Counted from the stretch's first letter, positions 28,344-36,480 are shown. The stretch is DNA of 64,000 nucleotides from Microvirga pudoricolor (GCF_016892705.1 NZ_JAFEMB010000001.1:1488001-1552000); one strand, 5' to 3'. A program made the numbers and translations. Notes: generated from the letters alone by a model not told the origin.

Positions 28344-29254
28344 ATGGCTATCAGGTTTCGGTTCTACGTCTTTGAAGAGAACGGGTGCCTCAAGCGGATC
28401 CCCAGGCATGTTGCAGACCGTCTGCCCTTCGGAGAGGACACGATCCCCGAGTACGCCGGCACAGCCCAGAAGGTGGTTCAGGTCGTTGTCGAGAACGAGA
28501 TGGCAAGCCCGTCAGAATTTTGGATGCCACGGGCTCAATCTGGCACTTCGACAAAAACGGCAGCATCGTCGACAGCCTTCATAAGAGCCTGCGAGCCGTC
28601 CTGATGGCGAACGCCCAGGAGAAGAAAAAGCCTGGCAAGGTTGTCGATCTACGCCCTGATGTGAAGCGGAAGCAATTGCTGGAGCCGTACCGCTGGGACG
28701 TGACAGCCGAGCACTTAGACCGCATCGCCGCTGACCTATGGCCTGGGCTGGCAAAAGCTAACGAGGTCCGGACGGTCAAGGGTAGCCTCAGGAAGATCCC
28801 TCCCCTCACCCGTGAAGGCCGCGAAGCTGTCGACAAGCTGCACTCCGCTGTGGCCAACATGACGAACTGCCTTCAAGGGTTGTCAGAGGCAGCTCTCAAA
28901 GGATTGGTCTACGAAGCGGATCACTTGGCCGCTGCCTACGCGGAAGGAAGGCCCTTCTGGCAGGCCATCACCACCGAGGCCCAGAAGTACAAGGACATCC
29001 AGACACAGCACCGCACTGGGAAAGGCCCGTTTGTTGCCGTCCTTCGCCTATGGAAGGAGGTCGATAAGTATGAAGTGCGCGAAGTCGATACGATTGCGGT
29101 TCGTTGCAAGAACAAGGCAGCGGCCATTGAGACTGCTCGACGGCTCCTTGCTGAGAACGCTCACAGGTTTGACGATGGCGTGTCGGTCGAGGCTGAAGTG
29201 CTAGCCTCTTTGGAATGGGAAGCCGAGCCTGAGAAAGAAGTGGCAGAGACTTGA
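28344..29254 (+). pseudogene. Hypothetical gene split by a one-base frameshift
   Basis: The first frame (from ATG 28344) reads YVFEENGCLKRIP, then EYAGTAQKVVQVVVENE to about 28500. Sense then continues in the next frame as GKPVRILDATGSIWHFDKNG and runs to 29254. Adding one A in the run GAGATGG at about 28500 would join them into one protein of about 303 aa. The second part is helical and ends in an acidic tail. No function is recognised. The shift is either a true recent mutation or a sequencing error. Confidence 0.7.
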
Positions 29255-29414
29255 TCTAGATACAGTCCAATCCTGTAATTGGGCCTGTATTATCAGGACA
29301 AGCTAGTTTGGGGAACTTTGATTGCTGTTCTCGACTTTAGCTAGTAGCTAGGTGTTCAAAGGCAGGACTGATCACCCTCGACCGGGCAAGATGCTCTATC
29401 GCCAAGCAGGAATA

Positions 29415-29450
29415 AAAGACCTCGCTCCCCCTGGCGAGGTCTTTTCTTTG
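29415..29450. terminator. Bidirectional hairpin terminator
   Basis: AAGACCTCGC and GCGAGGTCTT pair around TCCCCCTG, with T-rich sequence after it and A-rich sequence before it. It lies in a gap (29255-29550) with no other feature seen, downstream of the frameshifted gene. Confidence 0.75.
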
Positions 29451-29550
29451 GTTTGTCTCAAATTCTTGGGCTAGCTCATTTGCAACTTTATTATTTCGCA
29501 CGTGTTGACGCCTCAACACAGGGACGTGCGGCAAGCGATAGGATTTCGCT

Positions 29551-29754
29551 ATGCTGACTGATGACGACTACTTCGAGAACATGAGAAAGAGCGAAGCACC
29601 CAAGCTCTGCAACTCGCTGATTGAGTTCGTCGGTATGACGCTTCGCAACAATTACACAGACACGTTCGTCAGCCCGGTATCGCCGGAGATCCAGAGATGG
29701 TTAGACGAGTTGGAGGCAGTGCCGCGAGCGCCGCTGGATCCGCATGAAAGCTAA
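29551..29754 (+). CDS. Small hypothetical protein
   Basis: A 67-aa acidic protein: DDDYFENMRKSEAPKLCNSLIEFVGMTL, then SPVSPEIQRWLDELE. It is helical and soluble. No family is recognised. It converges on the sigma factor gene with an 8-base gap, so it may be co-regulated or simply adjacent. Confidence 0.45.
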   Translation: MLTDDDYFENMRKSEAPKLCNSLIEFVGMTLRNNYTDTFVSPVSPEIQRWLDELEAVPRAPLDPHES

Positions 29755-29762
29755 GCCCACGC

Positions 29763-30464
29763 TTAGGCACCTGATGTCCTGTTGCCGCCAAGGTCGCTGG
29801 CATCCAAGTGCATGAGCTCAGCCAGACGGCTTCGGGCGCGAAAGACCCGGCTTTTGACGGTGCCGATAGCACAGCCTAAGGCGATTGCCGCCTCCTCGTA
29901 CTGCATCCCTTCCATGCCAACCAGTAAAATGGCCTCCCGCTGATCCTGGGATAATTGGGCCAGAGCCGTCTCAAGCTCCTTGTGAGCGATCCTGTCCTCT
30001 TGTTCCGGGATAGAAATCATACTGGCAGCGAGTGAGCCATCTGCGTCCTCAACCTCACGGCCGGCCTTGCGGTGACTTGAGAAGAACTGGTTGCGCAGGA
30101 TGGTAAAAAGCCAGGCCTGGAGGTTCGTGCCTTCCTCAAACCGGTCCGAGTAGCCGATAGCCTTGAGAACAGTATCCTGAACGAGGTCCTCAGCCTTGGT
30201 GCTGTCCTTGGTCAGCGAGATGGCGAAGGCTCTGAGGTTTGGAAGCGATGCCATGATCCCGTCAGTGAAGGACTGGTTGACCGGCTCGTTGTGAGCCCGG
30301 ATGACCTGCGATACCCGGACGGCCAGTTGCTGAAGGCTACGGGGCAACTTGTCCCCAGCTGGATCAGCATACAAAGCGCGCAACTGCGCACCGAGATGGG
30401 CTTGGACCGCTTCATCAAGAGCGGCCTGCGGCGACAAGGGCGGTTCTGAATTCGTATCGGGCAT
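29763..30464 (-). CDS. EcfG-type general stress sigma factor with NepR-like N-terminal segment
   Basis: A 233-aa ECF sigma factor. Region 2 (about 74-140) has NLRAFAISLTKDSTKAEDLV, AWLFTILRNQFFSSHRK and REVEDADG, the mark of EcfG, the alphaproteobacterial general stress sigma factor. Region 4 (165-217) has the helix-turn-helix ALGCAIGTVKSRVFRAR. EcfG is usually about 180 aa. The extra N-terminus (19-52) reads AQAHLGAQLRALYADPAGD and aligns without gaps to the NepR anti-sigma core encoded divergently at 30860 (12 of 34 identical by eye). It may be self-inhibiting or hold its own partner; this is inferred. Confidence 0.85.
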   Translation of the reverse strand: MPDTNSEPPLSPQAALDEAVQAHLGAQLRALYADPAGDKLPRSLQQLAVRVSQVIRAHNEPVNQSFTDGIMASLPNLRAFAISLTKDSTKAEDLVQDTVLKAIGYSDRFEEGTNLQAWLFTILRNQFFSSHRKAGREVEDADGSLAASMISIPEQEDRIAHKELETALAQLSQDQREAILLVGMEGMQYEEAAIALGCAIGTVKSRVFRARSRLAELMHLDASDLGGNRTSGA

Positions 30465-30517
30465 AGGAATGACCTAGGCCAAGCTTGGCTTAAAACAACC
30501 TGTGAGCCCCAACCCAG

Positions 30518-30543
30518 AAAAAAGGCCGCTGTTGCCAGCGGCC
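30518..30543 (-). terminator. Strong terminator in the ecfG-nepR intergenic region
   Basis: On the minus strand GGCCGCTG and CAGCGGCC pair around a 4-base loop and six T follow. It lies upstream of the sigma gene start, so it must end a transcript that begins between about 30545 and 30860. No convincing ORF lies there, so a small RNA is possible. The rest of the 395-base gap shows nothing else. Confidence 0.7.
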
Positions 30544-30859
30544 CGAAGTTTAGGGAGGAAACGCCCAAGAAGGGCATGCAGCGCGGGCTCGCCACGAGAC
30601 CTTGCTGCACTGCAAAAACTAGTTCAGGGCTGAACGCTCCGCAAGCCTCATTGGCCTCTGGCACTGGCGCGATTTGCGTCATTTGGCCTAGACATTGATC
30701 AGTGCATCCTTCCATTCTGCTGGTGGGGCCGTTCCCGTCTCTGGCCTTAAACCTGTTCTCAACCCACCAGATTACCTTACCTCCATCCTTCTGTGAGGGT
30801 TTGGCGTCCAACATCAGGATCAAAAATTGGGCTCAGAAAATTGCGATATCGAGTTAAAA

Positions 30860-31060
30860 ATGAGTTCAGGAATGTCGGCTGATCAAAGCAGATTGCAGGG
30901 TCCCCTAAGGCAGCCCTCCGTTTCTCCCGCCGCACAGGCTCGTATCGGGGACCAACTGCGGTACATGTATGAGGATCTCAAGATACAACCTCTCCCTGAG
31001 ACCATTCTTGCTGTTCTGAGGAAGCTGGAGCAGCAAGGCCCTGCTAGTCACGAGGACTAA
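30860..31060 (+). CDS. nepR: NepR-family anti-sigma factor
   Basis: A 66-aa protein whose core, IGDQLRYMYEDLKIQPLPE followed by TILAVLRKLEQQ, is the NepR signature of two amphipathic helices. NepR binds EcfG and keeps it from RNA polymerase until phosphorylated PhyR takes it away. The gene is divergent from the element's own EcfG gene, the usual arrangement. No phyR is in the window, so it probably depends on the host's. ATG 30860 is chosen over a TTG at 30827. Confidence 0.85.
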   Translation: MSSGMSADQSRLQGPLRQPSVSPAAQARIGDQLRYMYEDLKIQPLPETILAVLRKLEQQGPASHED

Positions 31061-31124
31061 GGCCATCATCGAGCCAGCAAAGTTCGAAGAGCTGTGACCA
31101 CTCGACCAAGAGGCGGTGCCTGAG

Positions 31125-31373
31125 ATGATGAAAAAGAAAGTCCTCACAATCACTGATGTCTACGTGCCGGTGAAGCGCCGGCAGACACTTGATCAGCAAA
31201 AGGTTGATAGCTTGGCCCAAGACATCTTGGCCGCTGGTCAGACTTCACCCATCCTCGTGCGGCCCGATGGCAACCGATACGTCTTGGTCGAGGGTCTTCA
31301 TCGGCTCGAAGCGTGTCGTGCCCTCGGCGAGACGAACATTGATGTCTACCTCGTCCAGGCTCGGCAGCATTGA
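31125..31373 (+). CDS. Stand-alone ParB/sulfiredoxin-fold protein
   Basis: An 82-aa single ParB N-terminal domain: ITDVYVPVKRRQTLDQQKVD, ILVRPDGNRYVLVEGLHRL and ACRALGE, where the G-L-H-R-L-E-A segment is the nucleotide-binding box. It lacks the helix-turn-helix and dimer domains of chromosomal ParB, so it is not a partition protein by itself. Similar short proteins occur in integrative elements, with unknown jobs. Confidence 0.75.
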   Translation: MMKKKVLTITDVYVPVKRRQTLDQQKVDSLAQDILAAGQTSPILVRPDGNRYVLVEGLHRLEACRALGETNIDVYLVQARQH

Positions 31374-31402
31374 GACTGCCAAGACGGCCGCCCAGCTAGG
31401 CG

Positions 31403-31594
31403 TCACATCGAGCGATTGCGGCCTCTGAGGAACCAGATGGCAGCAGCGATGATCACGATGAGTAGGATGATCCACCAATAGCCAGTGATCCCACCTGTCG
31501 TGGTCGCTGGGGCCGCTCCCGGAGCAGGCGTTTGGGCAAATGCCGAGGAGGCGAATAGAATAAGAAAGCTAAAGAATGCTGCGAGTTGGTGCAT
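31403..31594 (-). CDS. Small exported membrane protein
   Basis: A 63-aa protein with a signal peptide (FFSFLILFASSAFA, then QTPAP), a short Ala/Pro/Thr linker, one membrane helix (YWWIILLIVIIAAAIWFL) and a basic end RGRNRS. ATG 31594 has a GAGG-rich upstream site and is better than the start at 31624. Function unknown. Confidence 0.6.
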   Translation of the reverse strand: MHQLAAFFSFLILFASSAFAQTPAPGAAPATTTGGITGYWWIILLIVIIAAAIWFLRGRNRSM

Positions 31595-32102
31595 GAGGAG
31601 GCCTCCGTTGAAGAGCCTCAGCAAGACAGGTCACCTCGCAACCAAGCTGGGCTACAAAGACCGAACGCTCCCTATCGAAAGGTTGTTCCACCTTTCACAG
31701 GGCTAGGAAGCGATCAGGCCGAAAGTCTCGTTCCTGTACGGAGCTCGCTGAAGGCTGGATATAGACAACAGCTCGGTGCCATTCGCGCCAGCTTGAGGCC
31801 CCTGAGACATAAGCCCCGCAGCAGACAGCATTTTGAAGTCCATCCGAGATGATGAAACAGCATTGATTGCGCTGAGCCTTCAGAGGACGTATTCGGAGCT
31901 TTGGATTTAACTCGGGTGTCAAGATAGCCGTCATCGTCTGCTCCACTCCCCTGCACCAAATGGCTAAGGTCCGCATATGCCTGTTCATTGCGAGGCGGCT
32001 TAAGCGGAAAGTAAACCGGGAATGGGACCTTATGACCTTGTGAGTTGGCGGGAGCCTCATGGCCAACCCTTCCCAATGCCTTCCGCAAGCTGGCCGTTTT
32101 TG
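31595..32102. other. Gene-poor stretch
   Basis: Open frames here lack family signals and ribosome sites. A minus-strand frame at about 31746-31895 has spaced Cys residues reminiscent of a decayed zinc-binding segment, but not enough to call. Repeat array B follows at 32103. From there to 32470 nothing further is seen. Confidence 0.5.
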
Positions 32103-32200
32103 AGGTGTGATCGGTGTGATTAGTGTGATCTCTAACAGTATCAATGACTTACGGGATCACACTCATATTTTGATTAGTGTGATCGGTGTGATTTTGGATC
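32103..32200. repeat. 9-bp repeat array B (GGTGTGATC type)
   Basis: Three tandem 9-bp units start at 32104 (GGTGTGATC, GGTGTGATT, AGTGTGATC). An inverted GATCACAC lies at 32155-32162, and two more direct units begin at about 32176. The offsets from the first unit (+55 to the inverted copy, +72 to the last group) are the same as in array A. Confidence 0.7.
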
Positions 32201-32470
32201 GCTCCACGTCGTCTGATGTCTCCGATGAGGGGTGGTCATCCAAGCCGGAGTATCACCGTTGATGTTACCAAGAGACTGGTCAGTTGGAAAAGAGGCCAAT
32301 ATCCCAAGAGATCGCCACCCTCGTCCGGTACTACCTCGGTAAACCGTTCCTTCGATTCAAGCAGCTCGGTCACCTAGATAGGGGTTGGCTCATCGCCAAC
32401 TGGTCGGTCTAATACCTGCTAGGCTAGGGTGAAAGAGAACCAGCAGTCTCATCAAGGAGCCGAAAGCCCC

Positions 32471-32944
32471 ATGACGTCGCCGACCGCTACTGCAGGAATG
32501 CTGATCCGCTGCCCAGTCCCCGAAGTATTTAACGCCTTCGTCGATCCAGCCGTCACAACACGTTTCTGGTTCACTCATTCAACCGGATGGCTCGCACCAG
32601 AGGCCGAAGTTAGGTGGACTTGGGCAATGTATGGCGCCACCACTGACGTCAGGGTCAAGGAGTTCGAACCCAATCGACGCATCCTTATGGAGTGGGATGT
32701 CGACTCGTCACCAACCGAGGTTGAGTGGATTTTCCAGCCCCATGCTGACGGCACATTTGTGGATGTCGTGAATAGGGGCTTTGCTTCAAGTTCGGACCAA
32801 GTTGCGAATGCTATTGAGAGCGCAGGTGGGTTTGCGCTGGTGCTCGCTGCAGCCAAGTTTTGGCTTGAGCATGGTATCCGTCCAACCCTTATCGAGGACC
32901 GCCACCCTAGTGCACATGTCTCAGGCTGGGTGTCAGCAAGCTAA
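32471..32944 (+). CDS. SRPBCC / AHSA1-domain protein
   Basis: A 157-aa START-like (Bet v 1 fold) protein of the AHSA1/CalC group. It has IRCPVPEVFNAFVDPAVTTRFW at the start, LAPEAEVRWTW, RRILMEWDVD and a long C-terminal helix, GGFALVLAAAKFWLEHG. Such domains bind a hydrophobic ligand; the ligand and role here are unknown. ATG 32471 is preferred although AAGGAG lies 13 bases upstream. Confidence 0.8.
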   Translation: MTSPTATAGMLIRCPVPEVFNAFVDPAVTTRFWFTHSTGWLAPEAEVRWTWAMYGATTDVRVKEFEPNRRILMEWDVDSSPTEVEWIFQPHADGTFVDVVNRGFASSSDQVANAIESAGGFALVLAAAKFWLEHGIRPTLIEDRHPSAHVSGWVSAS

Positions 32945-33113
32945 AGGCTATGCAGGTTCTGATCCGCTCCCACACGCCCGCCCCATGCTGACGCTGGGCG
33001 GGGTGTGGTCTCCAAGGCCCTGACATTTCTTGGAATCAGACACCTCTTAGACAGGGTCTCTGCAAACCTCTTGCCAAAGTTGCCGATGAGGAGAGAAAAT
33101 CAGTCGACATTGC

Positions 33114-33845
33114 TCAGCGGGATCGGTCGCTCCCTGGATCGCTAATTGCACCCTGGGCCAGATGCTCGCTCGCCCAGATGGCCGCTTGAGTCCGGTTGGA
33201 GACTTGGATCTTACGGAGAATGGCCTTCACGTGAACCTTCACGGTCGCCTCAGCGATATCGAGCTTGTTGGCGATGACCTTGTTGGCGTCGCCACGCATC
33301 AGCATGCGCAGAATATGCGCCTCTCGTTGAGACAATTTGTGCAGCGAAGGGTGCTCGCTCCAGCTTGGAACTGGCATTTCAATAATCTGCTGCGGAGAAG
33401 CAGATCTTGATACCCCCTCCTTCGCCAACATGTCGATTATGTTACCTGGCACGAACGTGTGGCCGAGAGCAACGAGCTCCAGCGCCTTGACCAACACATC
33501 AGGTTGCATCGTGGTGAGACAAAAACCGTTGGCACCTGCGCTTTGCAGCTGAAACAGGCTATCGAGGTCGAAAGCGTCAGATAGGACGACCACAGCTGCC
33601 GCGGGACTTTCTGCTTTGATTCGATCAATGAGTTCTGCCGTCTGAGAGGCCGAGGCCTCCCCTTCGATAACGATGAGTGATGGCTGTGCGATCCGCAGAT
33701 CCTGCTGGGATGAGACAACGTCAAAGCCCTGGCTTGAAATGATATGCTCAAGCCCTGCTCGGATAAGCGCTGTTTTCAGCACCAGAGCGACGCTCTTGCG
33801 AGCGGCGGCTCTCAGATCAGGCACAAGGTTCAGTTGGACGGACAA
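33114..33845 (-). CDS. LuxR-family regulator with degenerate receiver domain
   Basis: A 243-aa NarL/FixJ-like protein. Residues 18-130 keep the receiver fold (ALVLKTALIRAGLEHIIS, VVVLSDA, GANGFCL). The third strand reads SLIVIEGEAS, so the phospho-accepting Asp is Glu61. The C-terminal GerE helix-turn-helix (about 170-225; LSQREAHILRMLMRG, ATVKVHVKAILRKI) is complete. Phosphorylation is unlikely, and the Glu may mimic the active state. It stands alone on the minus strand. Confidence 0.82.
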   Translation of the reverse strand: MSVQLNLVPDLRAAARKSVALVLKTALIRAGLEHIISSQGFDVVSSQQDLRIAQPSLIVIEGEASASQTAELIDRIKAESPAAAVVVLSDAFDLDSLFQLQSAGANGFCLTTMQPDVLVKALELVALGHTFVPGNIIDMLAKEGVSRSASPQQIIEMPVPSWSEHPSLHKLSQREAHILRMLMRGDANKVIANKLDIAEATVKVHVKAILRKIQVSNRTQAAIWASEHLAQGAISDPGSDRSR

Positions 33846-34001
33846 TGGTCGATCTCCGCTGCATCGAAGCAGCCCAAATGGTCAGGCTTCCAGGGGCGAA
33901 ATGTGCCAAAGGTTATAGATCGAAGCTTTGCCGGATTGATACTAAACTGGAGGGGTAGGAACTTTAATGGTCAAGCTTCGTTGTAAGGAGTTCAGCCAAA
34001 G

Positions 34002-34025
34002 AAAAACCCCAGCTTTCGCTAGGGT
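34002..34025 (-). terminator. Terminator downstream of the XRE regulator
   Basis: On the minus strand ACCCTAGC-GAAA-GCTGGGGT is followed by TTTTTC, about 80 bases after the stop of the gene at 34106. Confidence 0.65.
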
Positions 34026-34105
34026 AGGTAGAAGGCGAAGGGGAGAACAACCTTCGCTTTATCAACTGTGTCCTATGCGAGAAGTTCCTATCATTTGATA
34101 TATTG

Positions 34106-34540
34106 TCATTGACCAACAGAATCAGCTCGTACCTTGCTGCGCGGACGGCCCCTTTTGGAAGCCCCAGCCGTGATGACGGATGCACCAGATAAGGAAATGG
34201 TCTCCAGCATTGCGTCCGCCATCTGCTTGAGAGCCTTTTGCTGCATCGGGCTCAGCAACCCGATCCGCTCGGCCAAGATCTGGTTGGGGGTCGGCAGGAT
34301 CCCGACATCCTCGTCCTTGCCGTAGAGCCACAGGAGCGGGCACCCCAGGGCACGCGATATTTCCTCGAGACGGCCGGCCGTGATGCGGTTTGTCCCCTTC
34401 TCGTACTTCTGCAGTTGCTGGAAGGTCAGCCCTAGCCGTTTGGCTAGAATTTCCTGACTGAGTCCTTTGGCCTTCCGGGCTTCTCTGATCCTCTCACCGA
34501 TGAGCCCATCAAGCTCAGAGGGGCTTTTGACACTGCGCAT
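34106..34540 (-). CDS. XRE-family transcriptional regulator
   Basis: A 144-aa repressor-like protein. The N-terminal helix-turn-helix (about 15-70) reads IREARKAKGLSQEILAKRLG, then TFQQLQKYEKG and NRITAGRLEEI. The C-terminal part is helical with a basic tail (KRGRPRSK). It resembles the small XRE proteins of Rhizobiales chromosomes and islands. It could control the element's genes, but no operator is evident. ATG 34540 is chosen; the frame runs to 34573. Confidence 0.85.
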   Translation of the reverse strand: MRSVKSPSELDGLIGERIREARKAKGLSQEILAKRLGLTFQQLQKYEKGTNRITAGRLEEISRALGCPLLWLYGKDEDVGILPTPNQILAERIGLLSPMQQKALKQMADAMLETISLSGASVITAGASKRGRPRSKVRADSVGQ

Positions 34541-34748
34541 AGAACGACTCCGGCTCAGACATGCTGCCAACAACGAGAAGGCGAGCCAACCATAGCTAAA
34601 TAACGTCCAGGAAGTTGAAATTCCATCACCTTACGAGGAGCTAACGCGATGGGATTAGTAGCTGAATTACGCTGGGGCTGCTTCCGAGCAAATTTGGGGA
34701 ACACAACCACACCTTTAAGAGTCATCTCACGAATTTTGGAGTTTTGAT

Positions 34749-34901
34749 ATGGCCAAGCCTCTTGAGTACGACCCCGCCCTCCGCGTCGATGAGAGCCAAA
34801 CCGTCCGACAGGAGCTGCCTTTCGCCTTGCGCGTCGTGGGCTTGGGCATTGTGCTGGCGGGCCTTGCCACCGCTATATTCGCGACTCTTCAAACGGTTTA
34901 A
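34749..34901 (+). CDS. Tiny single-helix membrane protein (50 aa)
   Basis: MAKPLEYDPALRVDESQTV is a charged head, followed by LRVVGLGIVLAGLATAIFAT as one membrane helix. TTTTGGAG seven bases upstream and a terminator 31 bases downstream make it a self-contained gene. No homolog is recognised. It has the same plan as the four small ORFs at 26853-27607. Confidence 0.6.
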   Translation: MAKPLEYDPALRVDESQTVRQELPFALRVVGLGIVLAGLATAIFATLQTV

Positions 34902-34931
34902 TGCAAAAGCCGTCACCAGGGCACGGACAGC

Positions 34932-34960
34932 GGCCTCGTTACTCCAGCGAGGCCTTTTCT
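34932..34960 (+). terminator. Rho-independent terminator
   Basis: GGCCTCG and CGAGGCC pair and TTTTCTTT follows. The end, CTTTTCTTTGG, is shared with the terminator at 29415-29450. Confidence 0.8.
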
Positions 34961-34973
34961 TTGGCCAGGCAGG

Positions 34974-35219
34974 TCACCGTCCTGGATCGGCATTAGCAAC
35001 ATCTTCCAGAGACAGTCGCAGCCTCTGGACGGTTGCGAGGGTGCCTTTGGGTGCCTGCATCATCTGAAGCTGCGCCTCAGTGTGCTTGGCCTCCCGGATA
35101 ACCATCTCAGGGGTAAACAACCGCCGCTGTATCAAGCTTAGGACGAGCCCATGGACAAGGGCCTCTAGCCCGCGGATCTCAGCACGAAGATCCTCTATGT
35201 TGTCAGCATCAGACATCAT
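34974..35219 (-). CDS. Small coiled-coil hypothetical protein
   Basis: An 81-aa protein starting DADNIEDLRAEIRGLEALVHG, a heptad-like helix, then RRLFTPEMVIREAKHTEAQL. The start overlaps the end of the upstream 68-aa ORF, so the two are likely translated together. Function unknown. Confidence 0.5.
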   Translation of the reverse strand: MMSDADNIEDLRAEIRGLEALVHGLVLSLIQRRLFTPEMVIREAKHTEAQLQMMQAPKGTLATVQRLRLSLEDVANADPGR

Positions 35220-35415
35220 GCATCATCTTATGTTTGATGCGGGCGACCAGTTCACGCAGGCGCTTCTCAGTCGCGACCCGCTGTTCGAGCAAAGCTGCGA
35301 TTTCGCTGTTTGGATCTTGAGCGCGAAGCTCTTTGGCCAACTCCAGCATCTCGTCCATCGTAGCCTCGTCCTCAATCGCAAGGGCTGCCAACCGCAGAGC
35401 TTTGTTCGACATCAT
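35209..35415 (-). CDS. Small helical hypothetical protein
   Basis: 68 residues, almost fully helical and acidic: NKALRLAALAIEDEATMDEML, then EIAALLEQRVATEKRLRELVA, a probable coiled coil. The stop lies inside the start of the next gene (11-base overlap), which suggests a two-gene unit whose products may pair. The start is uncertain; the frame is open to 35478. Confidence 0.45.
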   Translation of the reverse strand: MMSNKALRLAALAIEDEATMDEMLELAKELRAQDPNSEIAALLEQRVATEKRLRELVARIKHKMMHDV

Positions 35416-35680
35416 TCCCAACGCGCAGCAGTTAAGCCGACGGTAGAGAACGTCTTCGCCCTCAGTTTTATTCCGCAATCACTTTCGATCGCGAAGAAGG
35501 ACAAAGGCAGATTTCAGCATCGGATAGGATTATTTATTACGATGTTCGTTTCGAGCACTCGCCCTGAGCATTATCATTGTCACGAGCGACTTGATGTTGG
35601 CCTGACTATTGAGGCATTTAGCGAGTTTTTACTGCTTCCTTGCAAATAATCAGGTCAAGGCAGTTGACGTTGAACGACGT

Positions 35681-35794
35681 TTAACAGCCCACACAACACA
35701 AGGCAGCATAGAATGCCGCGGCAAAACCAGCGACGGCCATAATCACAATGCCCATCTCAAAAGCGAGGGAAGCGGCTCCATCGTTCTCCAACAT
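35681..35794 (-). CDS. Tiny single-helix membrane protein (37 aa)
   Basis: MLENDGAASLAFEMGIVIMA leads into VAGFAAAFYAALCCVGC at the stop. The helix is clear and the Cys-rich end is unusual. The ribosome site is weak, so it is a candidate only. It matches the plan of the other tiny membrane ORFs of the element. The DNA on either side (35416-35680 and 35795-36046) shows nothing else. Confidence 0.35.
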   Translation of the reverse strand: MLENDGAASLAFEMGIVIMAVAGFAAAFYAALCCVGC

Positions 35795-36046
35795 CGAGAT
35801 CAACCCCAGTTCAACCGGGAGTTTAAACAAGTTCTAATCTAAAAGGTTTCGCTCCTGCCAAGCTTTTTTGCGTTCAGTGCGGTTTTTAGGCCTGCCACAC
35901 TTCGATCCAATCTTCTTTTCACTCCTCTTCCAGGGCATGAAACAAGCTGACAGAGCACCCCCTGCTGATCCCTTAGTATCCAGGGCTTGTCTGACAGGAA
36001 AAGGACAGCAAGCTCCTGCCTGCCCAAATCGGGGTTGATTGACCCT

Positions 36047-36277
36047 TCAGACTGTCACCCCCTGCACGGCGACATCGCCCTTTGACATCTCGCTGGGCTC
36101 CATCCAACGAATGCTGAGAACGCGGTCACCCTTATGCCATTCGGACGACGCCCTTAAGGCAATCTCCCTGTGCTCCAGATCCTCAGCACTATGACCAAAC
36201 ACGAGATGATACTTCCCATCGTGGCGGGTGTTCCTCTGCTCCAGGCTCTCAAGCCTCTTCAGCATCGCACGGCTCAT
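36047..36277 (-). CDS. Small paralog array, member 4 (76 aa)
   Basis: Shares with its three upstream neighbours an N-terminal (M)-S-R-x-M-L-K-R-L-x-S-L-E helix, a central strand with a His (KYHLVFG) and the closing LRASSEWHKGDRV motif. The ATG overlaps the preceding stop by four bases (ATGA). It is the last gene of the coupled series. No known domain. Confidence 0.6.
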   Translation of the reverse strand: MSRAMLKRLESLEQRNTRHDGKYHLVFGHSAEDLEHREIALRASSEWHKGDRVLSIRWMEPSEMSKGDVAVQGVTV

Positions 36278-36480
36278 CCTACGCTCTCCTCTTTAAAATC
36301 CTCGCCCACCAGCTCAATCATGAAAATCTCGTCGCCCTCCTTCCACTTCGAGGAGGCCTTCAGAGCGTCGACCTGCCCCGGCAAGGTTTCGGCAGTTCCC
36401 AAGAGGACATGATCCGGCCCCTTGTCCCGATTGGTCCTCAGTTCCAGGCTGGCAATCCGCTTCAACATGGTCCGGCTCAT
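36274..36480 (-). CDS. Small paralog array, member 3 (68 aa)
   Basis: MSRTMLKRIASLELRTN, DHVLLGT and LKASSKWKEGDEIF match member 4 closely (tMLKR-SLE, LkASSkWkeGD). The start is ATG 36480, one base into the preceding stop (TGATG), or a GTG three bases earlier. Function unknown. Confidence 0.6.
   Translation of the reverse strand: MSRTMLKRIASLELRTNRDKGPDHVLLGTAETLPGQVDALKASSKWKEGDEIFMIELVGEDFKEESVG

Noticed and set aside
31746..31895. Minus-strand frame with spaced Cys residues resembling a GcrA-like zinc segment
   Set aside because: No start, no ribosome site and one key Cys position is Arg; at best a decayed fragment.
27847..32200. CRISPR array
   Set aside because: The two repeat arrays have 9-bp units with no regular unique spacers and no cas genes nearby.
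33958..33982. GGAAC-N16-CGTT, an EcfG-type promoter match on the plus strand
   Set aside because: About one such match is expected by chance in a window this size, and no plus-strand gene follows it.
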